Source of the DNA: Eubacterium sp. CAG:252
Lineage (GTDB): Bacteria > Bacillota > Clostridia > Lachnospirales > Lachnospiraceae
Length of the DNA: 64,000 nucleotides
NCBI GenBank assembly: GCA_000436535.1
Contig: FR886340.1
Location: 89,212 to 153,211, forward strand
Direction: 5' to 3'
The notes under the pieces are model-generated. The model made no database searches. It was given only the letters and a program-made list of their open reading frames with translations, and was not told the origin of the DNA. Within the stretch, counting starts at the first letter, position 1. Every line of letters starts with the position of its first letter. Of this stretch, positions 10,717-19,279 are shown in pieces. The translations under genes were made by a program, and so were the position numbers.

Positions 10717-11436
10717 ATGAATATGAAGAACAGAATAAAAGGCTATATAATATCAGCAATACTTATATTGCTGTTTATATCTACAGCTGTTATGGGGTAT
10801 AAAAAAGGTTATCTGAATGATGTGTTCAGAAAAGATACACAGAATATAATATCTAAAGGTAGCACGGAAAAGACAACAGTTAAGACAGAACCTGTATATA
10901 AAGATGAAGTTGTATTATTAAATAAAGGTGATTCATACATACTGGAATATGATTCAGAAAAGATAACTGGCAAATCAGCACCAACATTGGATTTCAAGTA
11001 CAATATAGAATACGTAGACAGCTATATTACAAGGGAGCTTCCATCGGGTATGAGTATTGATTATTATAAACAGGAGGAGAAGACAGAACTGGATTCGGAT
11101 AATAACTTCACAAGTGGATATCATTATGTAGTTGTTGAAATCAATATGACTAATATGCTGCAAAAGACTTGTAATCTGACACCTCAAAGTATGAGGATAG
11201 GTAATTTTATTGATAATGTTTATAAAACTGTAGGGGAACCAAGAGGGATAATATCTGAAAGTATGTCTGATAAAGGGGTAATAAGAATGGAATATCAGCA
11301 GGAAAATAATATTAAATTATGTTATGTAGCAGCTGATGAGTATATAAATGACAATCTTGTGGTTAAGTGTGAAATTGAAGACCGTAATAAGTATAAGGGA
11401 GAAGTTCCATATCTGGTAATCGGTAGTGAAGAATGA
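10717..11436 (+). CDS. Membrane-anchored extracellular protein 2, unknown
   Basis: A 239-residue protein with one N-terminal helix (about 8-27), a Lys/Thr-rich linker (about 38-62) and a beta-rich extracellular domain. The domain contains GYHYVVVEINMTNML, reminiscent of the immunoglobulin-like DUF4352-type domains of exported Firmicutes proteins; that resemblance is only by eye. The ribosome binding site is AGAGGTAA and the gene lies 14 bases after the previous one, in the same operon. Confidence 0.65.
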   Translation: MNMKNRIKGYIISAILILLFISTAVMGYKKGYLNDVFRKDTQNIISKGSTEKTTVKTEPVYKDEVVLLNKGDSYILEYDSEKITGKSAPTLDFKYNIEYVDSYITRELPSGMSIDYYKQEEKTELDSDNNFTSGYHYVVVEINMTNMLQKTCNLTPQSMRIGNFIDNVYKTVGEPRGIISESMSDKGVIRMEYQQENNIKLCYVAADEYINDNLVVKCEIEDRNKYKGEVPYLVIGSEE

Positions 11437-11468
11437 GATTGTGGAGTATATGTTAAGAGGGCAGATGG

Positions 11469-12317
11469 ATGGATATTAAGAGATTCGTAACAAGTGATAT
11501 AAGAAGGGCTGTAATACATAACAAGTACCGCATACTTCTGTGTGCAGGAATAATATCAGCACTTATGATAACGTTCTATACTTATGCTGCTGTTAATCCT
11601 TCCATAAAGGATGCAGGACTTGTTGTGTCTTTCTATGATTATATACTATATATGATAAGGGGAAGTGTGAGGGTTACTACCCAGAACATTAACAAGCTGG
11701 AGATTCCGTATGTATGGATATCACTGTGTATAATGAATGGTATTATGGTGCTGGATTATATGTATAATGACTGCAGGGGTATAGGCAGGAATGTTCTTGT
11801 ATACAGTAATAAGAAAAGTGTATGGTGGCTGAGTAAGTGTGTTACAACAGCTGTATCGGTGAGTATAGTATATATTCTTATATATCTTTCAGCCATGATT
11901 TTTGCTATAATAGGCAAAGGTGGAATGTCAGGTATCCATACAGAAGTATTCAGGATTCTGTATCCTAAGGATACAGCACTTATGACATCAGATATGGTAA
12001 ATGGCATGTCAGTCAGCCTGCTCGTATATGTGGTGTTATTTCCATGGATAATATCTGTTAGTATAGGGCTGTTCCAGTTGACATTGTGTCTGTATACAGG
12101 ACCGGTATTAAGCTTTGTTATAATCATAATGATGGAGGGACTATCAGTATTTTCTAATAATATTCTTCTGCCCGGTAACTGGTTAATGGCTGAGCGCAGC
12201 TCAATATTAGCGTATAAAGGACATAATATATATATAATGCTGCTTATGTCAGTAATACTTGGCATAATATCAGTGATAGCAGGCAATATAAAGTTTAAGA
12301 AGAGTGATATATTGTAA
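11469..12317 (+). CDS. ABC-2-like integral membrane protein 3
   Basis: A 282-residue protein with about six hydrophobic helices, N-terminus MDIKRFVTSDIRRAVIHNKY and C-terminus NIKFKKSDIL. A terminal Phe/Leu-Lys/Arg-Lys/Arg-Ser/Asp-Asp-Ile is common at the end of ABC-2 permeases. The ribosome binding site AGAGGG is 7 bases before ATG 11469. Third permease-like protein in the locus. Its last codons are echoed in the non-coding gap just downstream (12326-12400), so a fourth copy was once adjacent. Confidence 0.65.
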   Translation: MDIKRFVTSDIRRAVIHNKYRILLCAGIISALMITFYTYAAVNPSIKDAGLVVSFYDYILYMIRGSVRVTTQNINKLEIPYVWISLCIMNGIMVLDYMYNDCRGIGRNVLVYSNKKSVWWLSKCVTTAVSVSIVYILIYLSAMIFAIIGKGGMSGIHTEVFRILYPKDTALMTSDMVNGMSVSLLVYVVLFPWIISVSIGLFQLTLCLYTGPVLSFVIIIMMEGLSVFSNNILLPGNWLMAERSSILAYKGHNIYIMLLMSVILGIISVIAGNIKFKKSDIL

Positions 12318-12325
12318 TCCTGTGA

Positions 12326-12400
12326 TTAACTGTTTGCAAGACAGAAACTATTAATGGTATTATAAAGCTTAAGAAAAGTGATGTGCTGTATGTGCTATAG
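12326..12400 (+). pseudogene. Remnant of a fourth ABC-2-like permease gene (3' end)
   Basis: Bases 12361-12390 match the end of the preceding gene (12287-12316) at 25 of 30 positions, and all five differences are transitions. The frame reads NGIIKLKKSDVLYVL then stop, against AGNIKFKKSDIL then stop upstream, with conservative or silent changes. The most likely history is tandem duplication, divergence and then deletion of the rest of the copy. Confidence 0.6.
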
Positions 12401-12423
12401 AAGGGAATAATCAGGTAACAGAA

Positions 12424-13137
12424 ATGTTTTATAGAATAGGGATATGTGATGATGAATACAGTATATGCAAAGAGATATCACAATATGTCAATAATTATTT
12501 CGCTGAGTGTGAAGATTATGCAGATGTATATATGTGGGAATCAGGGGATAGTCTGATAAAAGATCTTGAAGGTGGTACTGTTCTTGATATATTATTTCTT
12601 GATATTGAACTGCCTGATATGAATGGTATATCTATTGGCAGATATGTAAGAGAACAGCTTAAGGATTCAGCATTATCTATTTTATATATATCATATAAGA
12701 CAAGCTATGCCATGCAGCTGTTTAATATTCATCCGTATGATTTCCTTATAAAGCCTGTCAGACAGCAGCAGGTCAGTGACACGATAAGTTCTTTGCTGCA
12801 GATTAATAACGAGGACAGACGTTTCTATGCATACAGAGTTAATAAGGTGATTAACAAGGTACTGGTTGGAGATATAGTGTATCTGGAAAGTGAAAGAAAG
12901 CACATGCGTCTGGTTATGACAGATGGAACCAGCAGGGAATATGTAGGAAAGATTAAGGAAGAGATTAACAATCTTCCTGAATATTTCATACAGATAGGAC
13001 AGTCATATATTGTTAATTACAGACATATAAGGGAATGCAGACCTGAATATGTAATTATGGATAATGGGACTAAGCTTAGTATCAGCAGAGGATATAAAGC
13101 TGATGTAACGGATAAAATTCTGAAACTGGGTGTTTGA
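12424..13137 (+). CDS. LytTR-family response regulator
   Basis: A 237-residue two-domain regulator. The receiver domain (about 1-120) has the acidic pair DDE near residue 9, the phospho-acceptor Asp60 in FLDIELPDMNG and the conserved Lys110 in FLIKPV. The C-terminal LytTR DNA-binding domain (about 135-235) contains DIVYLESERKHMRLVM and FIQIGQSYIVNYRHI. It belongs to the AgrA/VirR/ComE class, which binds paired direct repeats 21-22 bp apart, exactly the geometry seen before 8366, 9291 and in 14634-14663. It is co-transcribed with the kinase that follows. Confidence 0.9.
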   Translation: MFYRIGICDDEYSICKEISQYVNNYFAECEDYADVYMWESGDSLIKDLEGGTVLDILFLDIELPDMNGISIGRYVREQLKDSALSILYISYKTSYAMQLFNIHPYDFLIKPVRQQQVSDTISSLLQINNEDRRFYAYRVNKVINKVLVGDIVYLESERKHMRLVMTDGTSREYVGKIKEEINNLPEYFIQIGQSYIVNYRHIRECRPEYVIMDNGTKLSISRGYKADVTDKILKLGV

Positions 13138-13139
13138 TT

Positions 13140-14384
13140 GTGCAAATTATAATAGTATTTATGCTTATAAGAATAATCAGGATAATACTTGCTATTGATT
13201 ATTCTAATATATTTCTGGATAATAAGAATAAGAAGGCATTGCTGGTTACGGTTGCGTTCGTGTATTTGCCGGCTGTTGCAACGGATGTTATATTTGATTC
13301 GTTATATATAAGAATAATAGAAGAATTCATTATTATATATCTTATCGTATATACGTATGAGGGTGATATCATAAGGAAACTCATATTATCAGTCATGAAT
13401 GTGGCGCTGTGCGGTGTCAGTGATATTGTAACATCTTATATAATGTCTGGCACGATTCTTATTCAGAATGGAAGTGCCAGCAGTGAGTTCGTGAGCGTGT
13501 TGTTATTGTATCTGTGTATTCTTATAATTAAGAATATGTATAAAGTAAAGACACATGGCAGATTCGGCAGGCATTGGATATATCTTCTGGTGCTTGCCTT
13601 GATAAGTATATCGGTATGGTATATTATTGCTGGTGATATTATCATGACACATGATGGAATTATGTTCGTGGGTGGTGCATTGCTTGTGATGAATATAATG
13701 TCATACAAGTTATTCGAGTATGTTACTAATTCTTACGAGTATGAGCAGGAGAATATGAAGCTTAAGGAACAGATGGATATATATGAGTGTCAGATAAGCA
13801 ACAGTATAGCCAATGACAGAGAGGTACGTGAATTAAGGCATGATATGAAACGTCATTTAAAAGAAATCCAGATACTGGCAGCACAAGGGGAATATGGACA
13901 GTTAAACCAGTATATACAGGATATGACAGATGATGCCAGTGTACTTGATAATATGATTGGAACCGGCAATGTAGCGCTGGATGGTATTCTTAATTATATG
14001 TGCAGCAAAGCGCTGAAGAATAATATACAGGTTACAAGAAAGATAACCGTTCCAGAGGATGCAGAACTTGTTGCATATGATATGAATATTATACTTGGCA
14101 ATCTGCTTGATAATGCAATCGAGAATGCATTAAAGACAGATGAACCTAAGATAGATATTGTCATAAAGTATCGGATGGGGATGCTGCGTATTAACATTGT
14201 TAATAGCTGCATACATGACCAGAATATTATTGATGGAAAGTATATATCTACGAAGCTGGACGAGGTTAAGAATCATGGATATGGCATGATTAATGTCAGG
14301 AAATGCGTTGCGAAATATAATGGGACGGTTAAGTTCAGTAATGATGATACCAGGTTTAAGGCGGAGGTTTTGTTGTATATCTGA
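13140..14384 (+). CDS. HPK10-type sensor histidine kinase (AgrC/VirS-like)
   Basis: Membrane sensor kinase paired with the LytTR regulator. About six N-terminal helices (1-195) are followed by a coiled coil, the phospho-acceptor region with LRHDMKRHLKE (His near 233), and a GHKL ATPase domain with N box ILGNLLDNAIENAL (about 317) and G box HGYGMINVRKCVAKYNG. GTG 13140 lies 7 bases after GGGTG and 2 bases past the regulator's stop; the frame could also begin at TTG 13134. The membrane domain suggests a peptide or lipid-linked signal, but no pheromone gene is recognisable. Confidence 0.88.
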   Translation: MQIIIVFMLIRIIRIILAIDYSNIFLDNKNKKALLVTVAFVYLPAVATDVIFDSLYIRIIEEFIIIYLIVYTYEGDIIRKLILSVMNVALCGVSDIVTSYIMSGTILIQNGSASSEFVSVLLLYLCILIIKNMYKVKTHGRFGRHWIYLLVLALISISVWYIIAGDIIMTHDGIMFVGGALLVMNIMSYKLFEYVTNSYEYEQENMKLKEQMDIYECQISNSIANDREVRELRHDMKRHLKEIQILAAQGEYGQLNQYIQDMTDDASVLDNMIGTGNVALDGILNYMCSKALKNNIQVTRKITVPEDAELVAYDMNIILGNLLDNAIENALKTDEPKIDIVIKYRMGMLRINIVNSCIHDQNIIDGKYISTKLDEVKNHGYGMINVRKCVAKYNGTVKFSNDDTRFKAEVLLYI

Positions 14385-14410
14385 GCTTGTGGGGTTTCAT
14401 GCACCATTAA

Positions 14411-14572
14411 CGAACGAGCAGCTTTGCAAAGACAGCATCCAATAATCATGTTGAAAAGGAACTTCATCCAATATATCTGCTGGGTAAATATGGTGCTACT
14501 CCTGATATTGGGATTAGGAGGTGGAATAATGCCTCGCAAAGTATAATCAGCCAAACCGCTTATAAGAGATAA
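14411..14572 (+). pseudogene. Start-less open frame, possible gene remnant
   Basis: A 53-codon frame without ATG, GTG or TTG runs from the stop at 14408-14410 to TAA 14570-14572. Its translation includes HVEKELHPIYLLGKYGATPD, which has a protein-like composition unlike the flanking spacer. It may be the tail of a lost gene; I do not recognise the family. Confidence 0.3.
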
Positions 14573-14625
14573 CTATAATCATTAGTGATAAGTTCACAAT
14601 ATGATAATGGTTATCTCTCTTTTTT
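14565..14625 (+). terminator. Terminator of the kinase operon
   Basis: Perfect 9-bp outer stem AGAGATAAC (14565-14573) / GTTATCTCT (14610-14618), with further AT pairing inside, followed by a T run to 14625. It lies just before boxes C. Confidence 0.82.
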
Positions 14626-14633
14626 GCAAAATA

Positions 14634-14692
14634 TACCTTTTTGGCTGCATAATGTACCCTGCACGGTTATTGACGGAAAAATGTTATATACT
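14634..14692 (+). promoter_or_regulatory. Paired boxes C and promoter
   Basis: TACCTTTTT (14634-14642), 12 bases, TACCCTGCA (14655-14663), then a probable -10 TATACT (14687-14692). The spacing to the -10 is within a base of sites A and B. GCATAAT just before the second box is also shared with A (first box) and B (second box). What follows is not a protein gene of normal size. Confidence 0.65.
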
Positions 14693-14698
14693 ACAGAT

Positions 14699-14994
14699 AT
14701 GTATCAGATACATAAAGATGCTTGTGGTAGATATGGGATGCAGCAGTAAAATACTATTATAAGAATTGGCGTCGGAGAGGAGCAGGAGCTTAAGAGAGGA
14801 AAAGTCTGATATAAATATAATACAATAGTATTGATGGAGAAATATATATGAAAGCAAGGTACTGTTATATGTACCAGTGAAGTTTATAAGAAGTAAACTG
14901 CTTAAATCTTAAATTTTTAAAAATAGATTACAATATTGAATATATATGTTAAAATGTGGTAAGAGTGTATAAAAAGACAGCTCTTACCTTTTTT
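14699..14994 (+). ncRNA. Candidate LytTR-controlled small RNA
   Basis: Between promoter C and the hairpin terminator at 14958-14994 there are about 300 bases without a credible gene. The longest frames are 9-16 codons (for example 14699-14749 and 14848-14880). The stretch has a purine-rich segment (14768-14808) and a small AGTTTA/TAAACT hairpin (14881-14899). By analogy with VR-RNA under VirR in Clostridium perfringens, it could be a regulatory RNA; a short peptide pheromone gene is the alternative. Both are inference. The 5' end is approximate. Confidence 0.4.
14958..14994 (+). terminator. Terminator of the candidate small RNA
   Basis: Perfect 8-bp stem GGTAAGAG (14958-14965) / CTCTTACC (14981-14988) followed by TTTTTT. 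Confidence 0.85.
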
Positions 14995-15167
14995 ACAATA
15001 ACATTTACCTATGATATTAAGATGATTGTGCTGCTTGCAAAGCAAAGTAAAGATTTACAGTTATTGGTCATGGAGATATTCTTTAACATGGATACAAGGT
15101 TATGTTATTGTGTTGTTACGTCAACAGATGGTAAGATAATAGTAATATAAGTCAGAGAGGTCAGCAG
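14995..15167. other. Spacer before the M16C peptidase gene
   Basis: No gene is seen here. A 64-codon frame that runs through it begins inside the preceding terminator stem and has no ribosome binding site. Confidence 0.5.
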
Positions 15168-18137
15168 ATGAGTTTTGATGTATTAAAGAAAATAAAAGAA
15201 TTGAAGAAATCGGACATGATATGTGCAGAAGGCAGATATGAACTTGTTAAGGCAGAAGTGCTTAAGGATATGAATTCAGCCGGTCTTATATTAAGACATA
15301 AGAAGTCAGGCGCAAGAGTTGTTGTTATATCCAATGATGATAATAACAAAGTATTTTCCATAGGTTTTAAGACACCTCCTTATGATGACACAGGTATGCA
15401 GCATATTATAGAACATTCGACTCTGTGTGGTTCAAGAAAGTATCCGGTTAAGGATCCTTTTGTAGAGTTATGCAAGGGCTCACTTAACACATTTCTTAAT
15501 GCAATGACATATCCTGACAAGACAGTATATCCTGTTGCAAGCTGCAATGATGCGGATTTTAAGAATATTATGGATGTATATATGGATGCCGTATTTTATC
15601 CTGATATGTATAACAGGGAAGAGATATTCAAGCAGGAGGGCTGGCACTATGAGCTTGAAAATGTAGATGATGATATCAAGTATAATGGTGTTGTATTCAA
15701 TGAGATGAAGGGTGCATTTTCATCAGCAGATGATGTGCTTTCAAGATATACATTTAACTCATTATTCCCTGATACTGTATACTGCAATGAGTCAGGCGGC
15801 GACCCTGCGGTTATCCCAACACTTAAGTATGAGGATTTCTTAAAGTATCATAAAGAATATTATCATCCATCTAACAGTTATATATATATGTATGGTGATA
15901 TGGATGTGGATGAAAGACTTAAGTATCTTGATGAAGAATATCTGTCAGACTTTGATGCAGCTGATGTTGATATACATGCAGATATTCCACTTCAGAAAGC
16001 ATTTGACAAGCCTGTATATGAAACTAAGCCATACGCTATAACAGACGATGAACCGTTAGAGGACAACACTTATCTTTCATATAATGTGGTAACTGGTACT
16101 TCTGTTGATGCAAAGCTATACCTTGCTATGCAGATACTTGATTATGCACTTGTCATGACACCAGGTGCACCTCTTAAGCAGGCACTTATAGATGCTGGTA
16201 TAAGCACAGATGTGTATTCAAGTTTTGAAACTTCACTTTACCAGCCAGTGTATTCTATTATTGCAAAGAATGCCAATGAAAAGGACAGGGATACATTTGT
16301 AAAGATAATAGAAGATGTATTAAGTGACCTTGTAAAGAATGGTATCAATGAAAGAACCATAGCTGCCGGTATTAACTATTATGAGTTTAAGTACAGGGAA
16401 GCTGATTATGGTCCATATCCTAAGGGACTTATGTATTATCTTACTATGATGGACAGCTGGTTGTATGATGAGTCAAAGCCATTTATCCACATAGAAGCCG
16501 GTGATACATTTAAAGAGCTGAAAGAGGATGCTAAGAAGGGATACTTTGAAAAACTTATAGATGAGTATATTCTTAATAATAACCACAAGTCAGTTATAGA
16601 TCTTGTACCTGAATATGGACTTGAAAAGAAGAAGGAAGAAGAGGAAGCAAGGAAGCTTTTTGAATATAAAAAGACTTTATCAGAGGATGAGCTTAAGGAT
16701 TTGGTGGAGGATACAAAGGCACTTAAGGAGTATCAGGACACACCATCAAGCGAAGAAAATCTTGAGAAAATTCCTATGCTTGAGCTGTCTGATATATCAA
16801 GAGAGCCGGCAGAGCAGTATATAGATGTCAAAGATGTTGCAGGAATGAAGGTTGTACATCATAACCTCTTCACTAATAAGATAGCTTATATACTTCTTTC
16901 GTTTAATACACAGGGTGTCAGTGATGAGGATATTCCTTATCTTGGACTTCTTGGCAGTGTATTAGGTCTTATGGATACTAAGAACTTTACTTATCCAGAG
17001 CTTATGAATGAGATTAATATAAACTGTGGCGGTATATCTTCTAGTGCTGCTGTGTATACAGACAAGGCAGACTTCAGCAAGAACAGTATTATGTATGAGA
17101 TTAAGGGTAAGGCGTTATATGAGAAAATTCCTTTCGTTCTTGATATGATGAAAGAGATTATGTATAACACTAAGTTCACAGACTATAAGAGATTAAAAGA
17201 GATTATAGCAAGAATAAGGTCAAGATTTGAGGCTACTATGGCAGGTTCAGGCCATTCCATAGCTATGCTTGAGGGCTGTGCGCAGTTTTCAGCTTCAGCT
17301 TATTATTCAGATATGTTAAAGGGTTATAAGGCATATCAGTTTATCATGGAGCTTGATGAAACATTTGATAATAATAAGGAAAATATAGCAGTCAAGCTTT
17401 CAGAGCTTGTAAAGATTATATTTAACAAGGCAAATGTTATTGTAAGTCTTACAGCAGATGATGAAGGTTACAGTCTTTTCTCAGAGGCTTACAGTAAGTT
17501 ATCAGACGATATGGGCGATGAAAAGCCAGTTGTGGCACAAAGAAATTATACACCTGTTAATGTAAAGACTGCCTACACAGCGGCCTCACAGGTCCAGTAT
17601 GTTGCAAGATGTGGTAACTTTGTTAAGGCAGGATATGAATATACAGGTGCGCTTAAGGTACTTAAGATTATATTCTCATATGAATATCTGTGGCTTAATG
17701 TAAGAGTCAAGGGTGGTGCTTATGGGTGCATGAGTGGCTCTACAAGAGAGGGAGATTTCTATATGGTATCATACAGGGATCCTAATCTTGCAAAGACTAA
17801 TGAAATATATGAAGGTGCGGCAGAATACGTTAAGAATTTCAATGTGAGCCGCAGGGATATGGTTAAGTTTATAATAGGAACCATAGGAGAAATGGATTCT
17901 CCACTTACACCTTCTGCTAAGGGTATGAGGTCATTTACACACTATATGACTAACACGACTATGGATATGTTAAGAAAAGACAGGGCACAGGTGCTTGATG
18001 CAACAGTTGAGAGCATAAGGGAGCTTGCACCACTTATAGATGCAGCGGTTAAGCAGGATTATCTGTGCGTGGTAGGCGGACAGAAAGCCATAAATGAAGC
18101 TAAAGATATGTTTGATGTGGTGAAACCGCTTATATAA
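15168..18137 (+). CDS. M16C-family zinc metallopeptidase (PreP/Cym1-like)
   Basis: A 989-residue presequence-protease-type enzyme that degrades peptides inside a closed chamber formed by two homologous halves. The inverted zinc motif HxxEH is in GMQHIIEHSTLCGS (about 80-92), and the third zinc ligand is in NGVVFNEMKGAFS (about 177-189). The second half carries GGAYGCMSGSTREGDF, the Arg/Tyr-type region that binds substrate. The start at ATG 15168 follows GAGAGG. Codons 12-17 (LKKSDM) carry one copy of the recurring TTGAARAAATCGGACAT word. No signal peptide, so probably cytoplasmic. Confidence 0.94.
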   Translation: MSFDVLKKIKELKKSDMICAEGRYELVKAEVLKDMNSAGLILRHKKSGARVVVISNDDNNKVFSIGFKTPPYDDTGMQHIIEHSTLCGSRKYPVKDPFVELCKGSLNTFLNAMTYPDKTVYPVASCNDADFKNIMDVYMDAVFYPDMYNREEIFKQEGWHYELENVDDDIKYNGVVFNEMKGAFSSADDVLSRYTFNSLFPDTVYCNESGGDPAVIPTLKYEDFLKYHKEYYHPSNSYIYMYGDMDVDERLKYLDEEYLSDFDAADVDIHADIPLQKAFDKPVYETKPYAITDDEPLEDNTYLSYNVVTGTSVDAKLYLAMQILDYALVMTPGAPLKQALIDAGISTDVYSSFETSLYQPVYSIIAKNANEKDRDTFVKIIEDVLSDLVKNGINERTIAAGINYYEFKYREADYGPYPKGLMYYLTMMDSWLYDESKPFIHIEAGDTFKELKEDAKKGYFEKLIDEYILNNNHKSVIDLVPEYGLEKKKEEEEARKLFEYKKTLSEDELKDLVEDTKALKEYQDTPSSEENLEKIPMLELSDISREPAEQYIDVKDVAGMKVVHHNLFTNKIAYILLSFNTQGVSDEDIPYLGLLGSVLGLMDTKNFTYPELMNEININCGGISSSAAVYTDKADFSKNSIMYEIKGKALYEKIPFVLDMMKEIMYNTKFTDYKRLKEIIARIRSRFEATMAGSGHSIAMLEGCAQFSASAYYSDMLKGYKAYQFIMELDETFDNNKENIAVKLSELVKIIFNKANVIVSLTADDEGYSLFSEAYSKLSDDMGDEKPVVAQRNYTPVNVKTAYTAASQVQYVARCGNFVKAGYEYTGALKVLKIIFSYEYLWLNVRVKGGAYGCMSGSTREGDFYMVSYRDPNLAKTNEIYEGAAEYVKNFNVSRRDMVKFIIGTIGEMDSPLTPSAKGMRSFTHYMTNTTMDMLRKDRAQVLDATVESIRELAPLIDAAVKQDYLCVVGGQKAINEAKDMFDVVKPLI
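15201..15217 (+). repeat. Recurring intragenic word, copy 1
   Basis: TTGAAGAAATCGGACAT, one mismatch from the other copies (25834, 29440, 31477), read as LKKSDM in the M16C peptidase gene. Confidence 0.6.
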
Positions 18138-18144
18138 TGATAGC

Positions 18145-18201
18145 AGGGTCAAAAGGTCTAAACCCATATGAGCTTGCTCATAGTTGGGGGCTTTTGACCC
18201 C
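18145..18201 (+). terminator. Long hairpin between the M16C gene and era
   Basis: GGGTCAAAAG (18146-18155) pairs with CTTTTGACCC (18191-18200), and the interior carries ATGAGC-TT-GCTCAT. No T run follows, so termination is uncertain; it may be an intergenic palindromic element. Confidence 0.5.
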
Positions 18202-18236
18202 AACATTATGTAATAAATATATGATTGGAGTACAGG

Positions 18237-19214
18237 ATGAATTTAGATGAAATGCTTAAAGCCAGTGGAATAAGCGGCGGTGCTGCTTCTGGCAATGATA
18301 ATGTAAAGTCGGGCTTTGTAACATTTATAGGAAGACCTAATGTCGGTAAGTCAACACTTATGAACCACATTATAGGTCAGAAGATAGCTATAACATCAAA
18401 TAAGCCACAGACTACAAGAAACAGAATACAGACTGTGTATACAGATAAGAGAGGACAGATAGTGTTCGTGGATACACCAGGTATACACAAGGCTAAGAAC
18501 AAGCTTGGTGAGTACATGGTTGGTGCTGCTGAGAAAACTATCAATGAAGTTGATGTTATATGCTTTATAGTAGAGCCTACAACATATATAGGTGCGGGCG
18601 AGCAGCACATTATTGAGAAGTTAAAGAAAGTGTCAGTGCCTAAGATACTTGTTATCAATAAAGTGGATACAGTAAAGAAAGAAGAGATACTTCCGGTTAT
18701 TGACTGTTACAGTAAGGAGCTTGACTTTGACGAGATTATTCCTGTATCAGCAAGAAACGGAAATAATGTTGATGACCTTGTTGATAGTATATTTAAGTAT
18801 CTTACTTACGGACCGATGTTTTATGATGAAGATACAGTGACTGACCAGCCTATGAGACAGATAGTTGCAGAGCTTATCAGGGAAAAAGCGCTTCATGCTC
18901 TTAACGAAGAAATCCCTCATGGCATAGCAGTAGTTATTGACACATTTAAGGACAGAAAGTCGCCAAAAGGTATTATAACTGATATAGATGCTACTATCAT
19001 ATGTGAGAGGGATTCACACAAGGGCATTATCATAGGCAAGGGCGGTGAAATGCTTAAAAAGATCGGAACGAACGCACGTTACGAGATAGAAAAACAGCTT
19101 GGAAATAAAGTTAATCTTAAGCTGTGGGTTAAGGTTAAGAAGGAATGGCGTGACAGTGATATTCTTATCAAAAACTACGGATATGATAAGAAGGATTTAA
19201 AGGATAACAGATGA
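18237..19214 (+). CDS. era: GTPase Era
   Basis: Ribosome-associated GTPase for 16S rRNA maturation and 30S assembly. ATG 18237 with GGAG (18227-18230) is preferred to the in-frame TTG 18225. The 325-residue protein has G1 GRPNVGKS (about 32-39), G3 DTPG, G4 NKVD, G5 SAR, and a C-terminal KH domain with GIIIGKGGEMLKKIG. The N-terminus has about 25 extra residues before G1, including a Gly/Ser-rich stretch. It heads a group with recO and a pyridoxal kinase gene. Confidence 0.96.
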   Translation: MNLDEMLKASGISGGAASGNDNVKSGFVTFIGRPNVGKSTLMNHIIGQKIAITSNKPQTTRNRIQTVYTDKRGQIVFVDTPGIHKAKNKLGEYMVGAAEKTINEVDVICFIVEPTTYIGAGEQHIIEKLKKVSVPKILVINKVDTVKKEEILPVIDCYSKELDFDEIIPVSARNGNNVDDLVDSIFKYLTYGPMFYDEDTVTDQPMRQIVAELIREKALHALNEEIPHGIAVVIDTFKDRKSPKGIITDIDATIICERDSHKGIIIGKGGEMLKKIGTNARYEIEKQLGNKVNLKLWVKVKKEWRDSDILIKNYGYDKKDLKDNR

Positions 19215-19279
19215 TATGTTACCAGTTGAAAATATCAGATTATGATATAGCAGTGTGATTGTGAAAGGAGACAGATAAG

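Noticed and set aside
14848..14880. Ten-codon frame MKARYCYMYQ as a peptide pheromone gene
   Set aside because: It has a GGAG 8 bases upstream but no leader or processing motif; too short to call without expression data.
14956..15150. 64-codon open frame before the M16C gene
   Set aside because: It begins within the stem of a clear terminator, has no ribosome binding site and no protein-like features.
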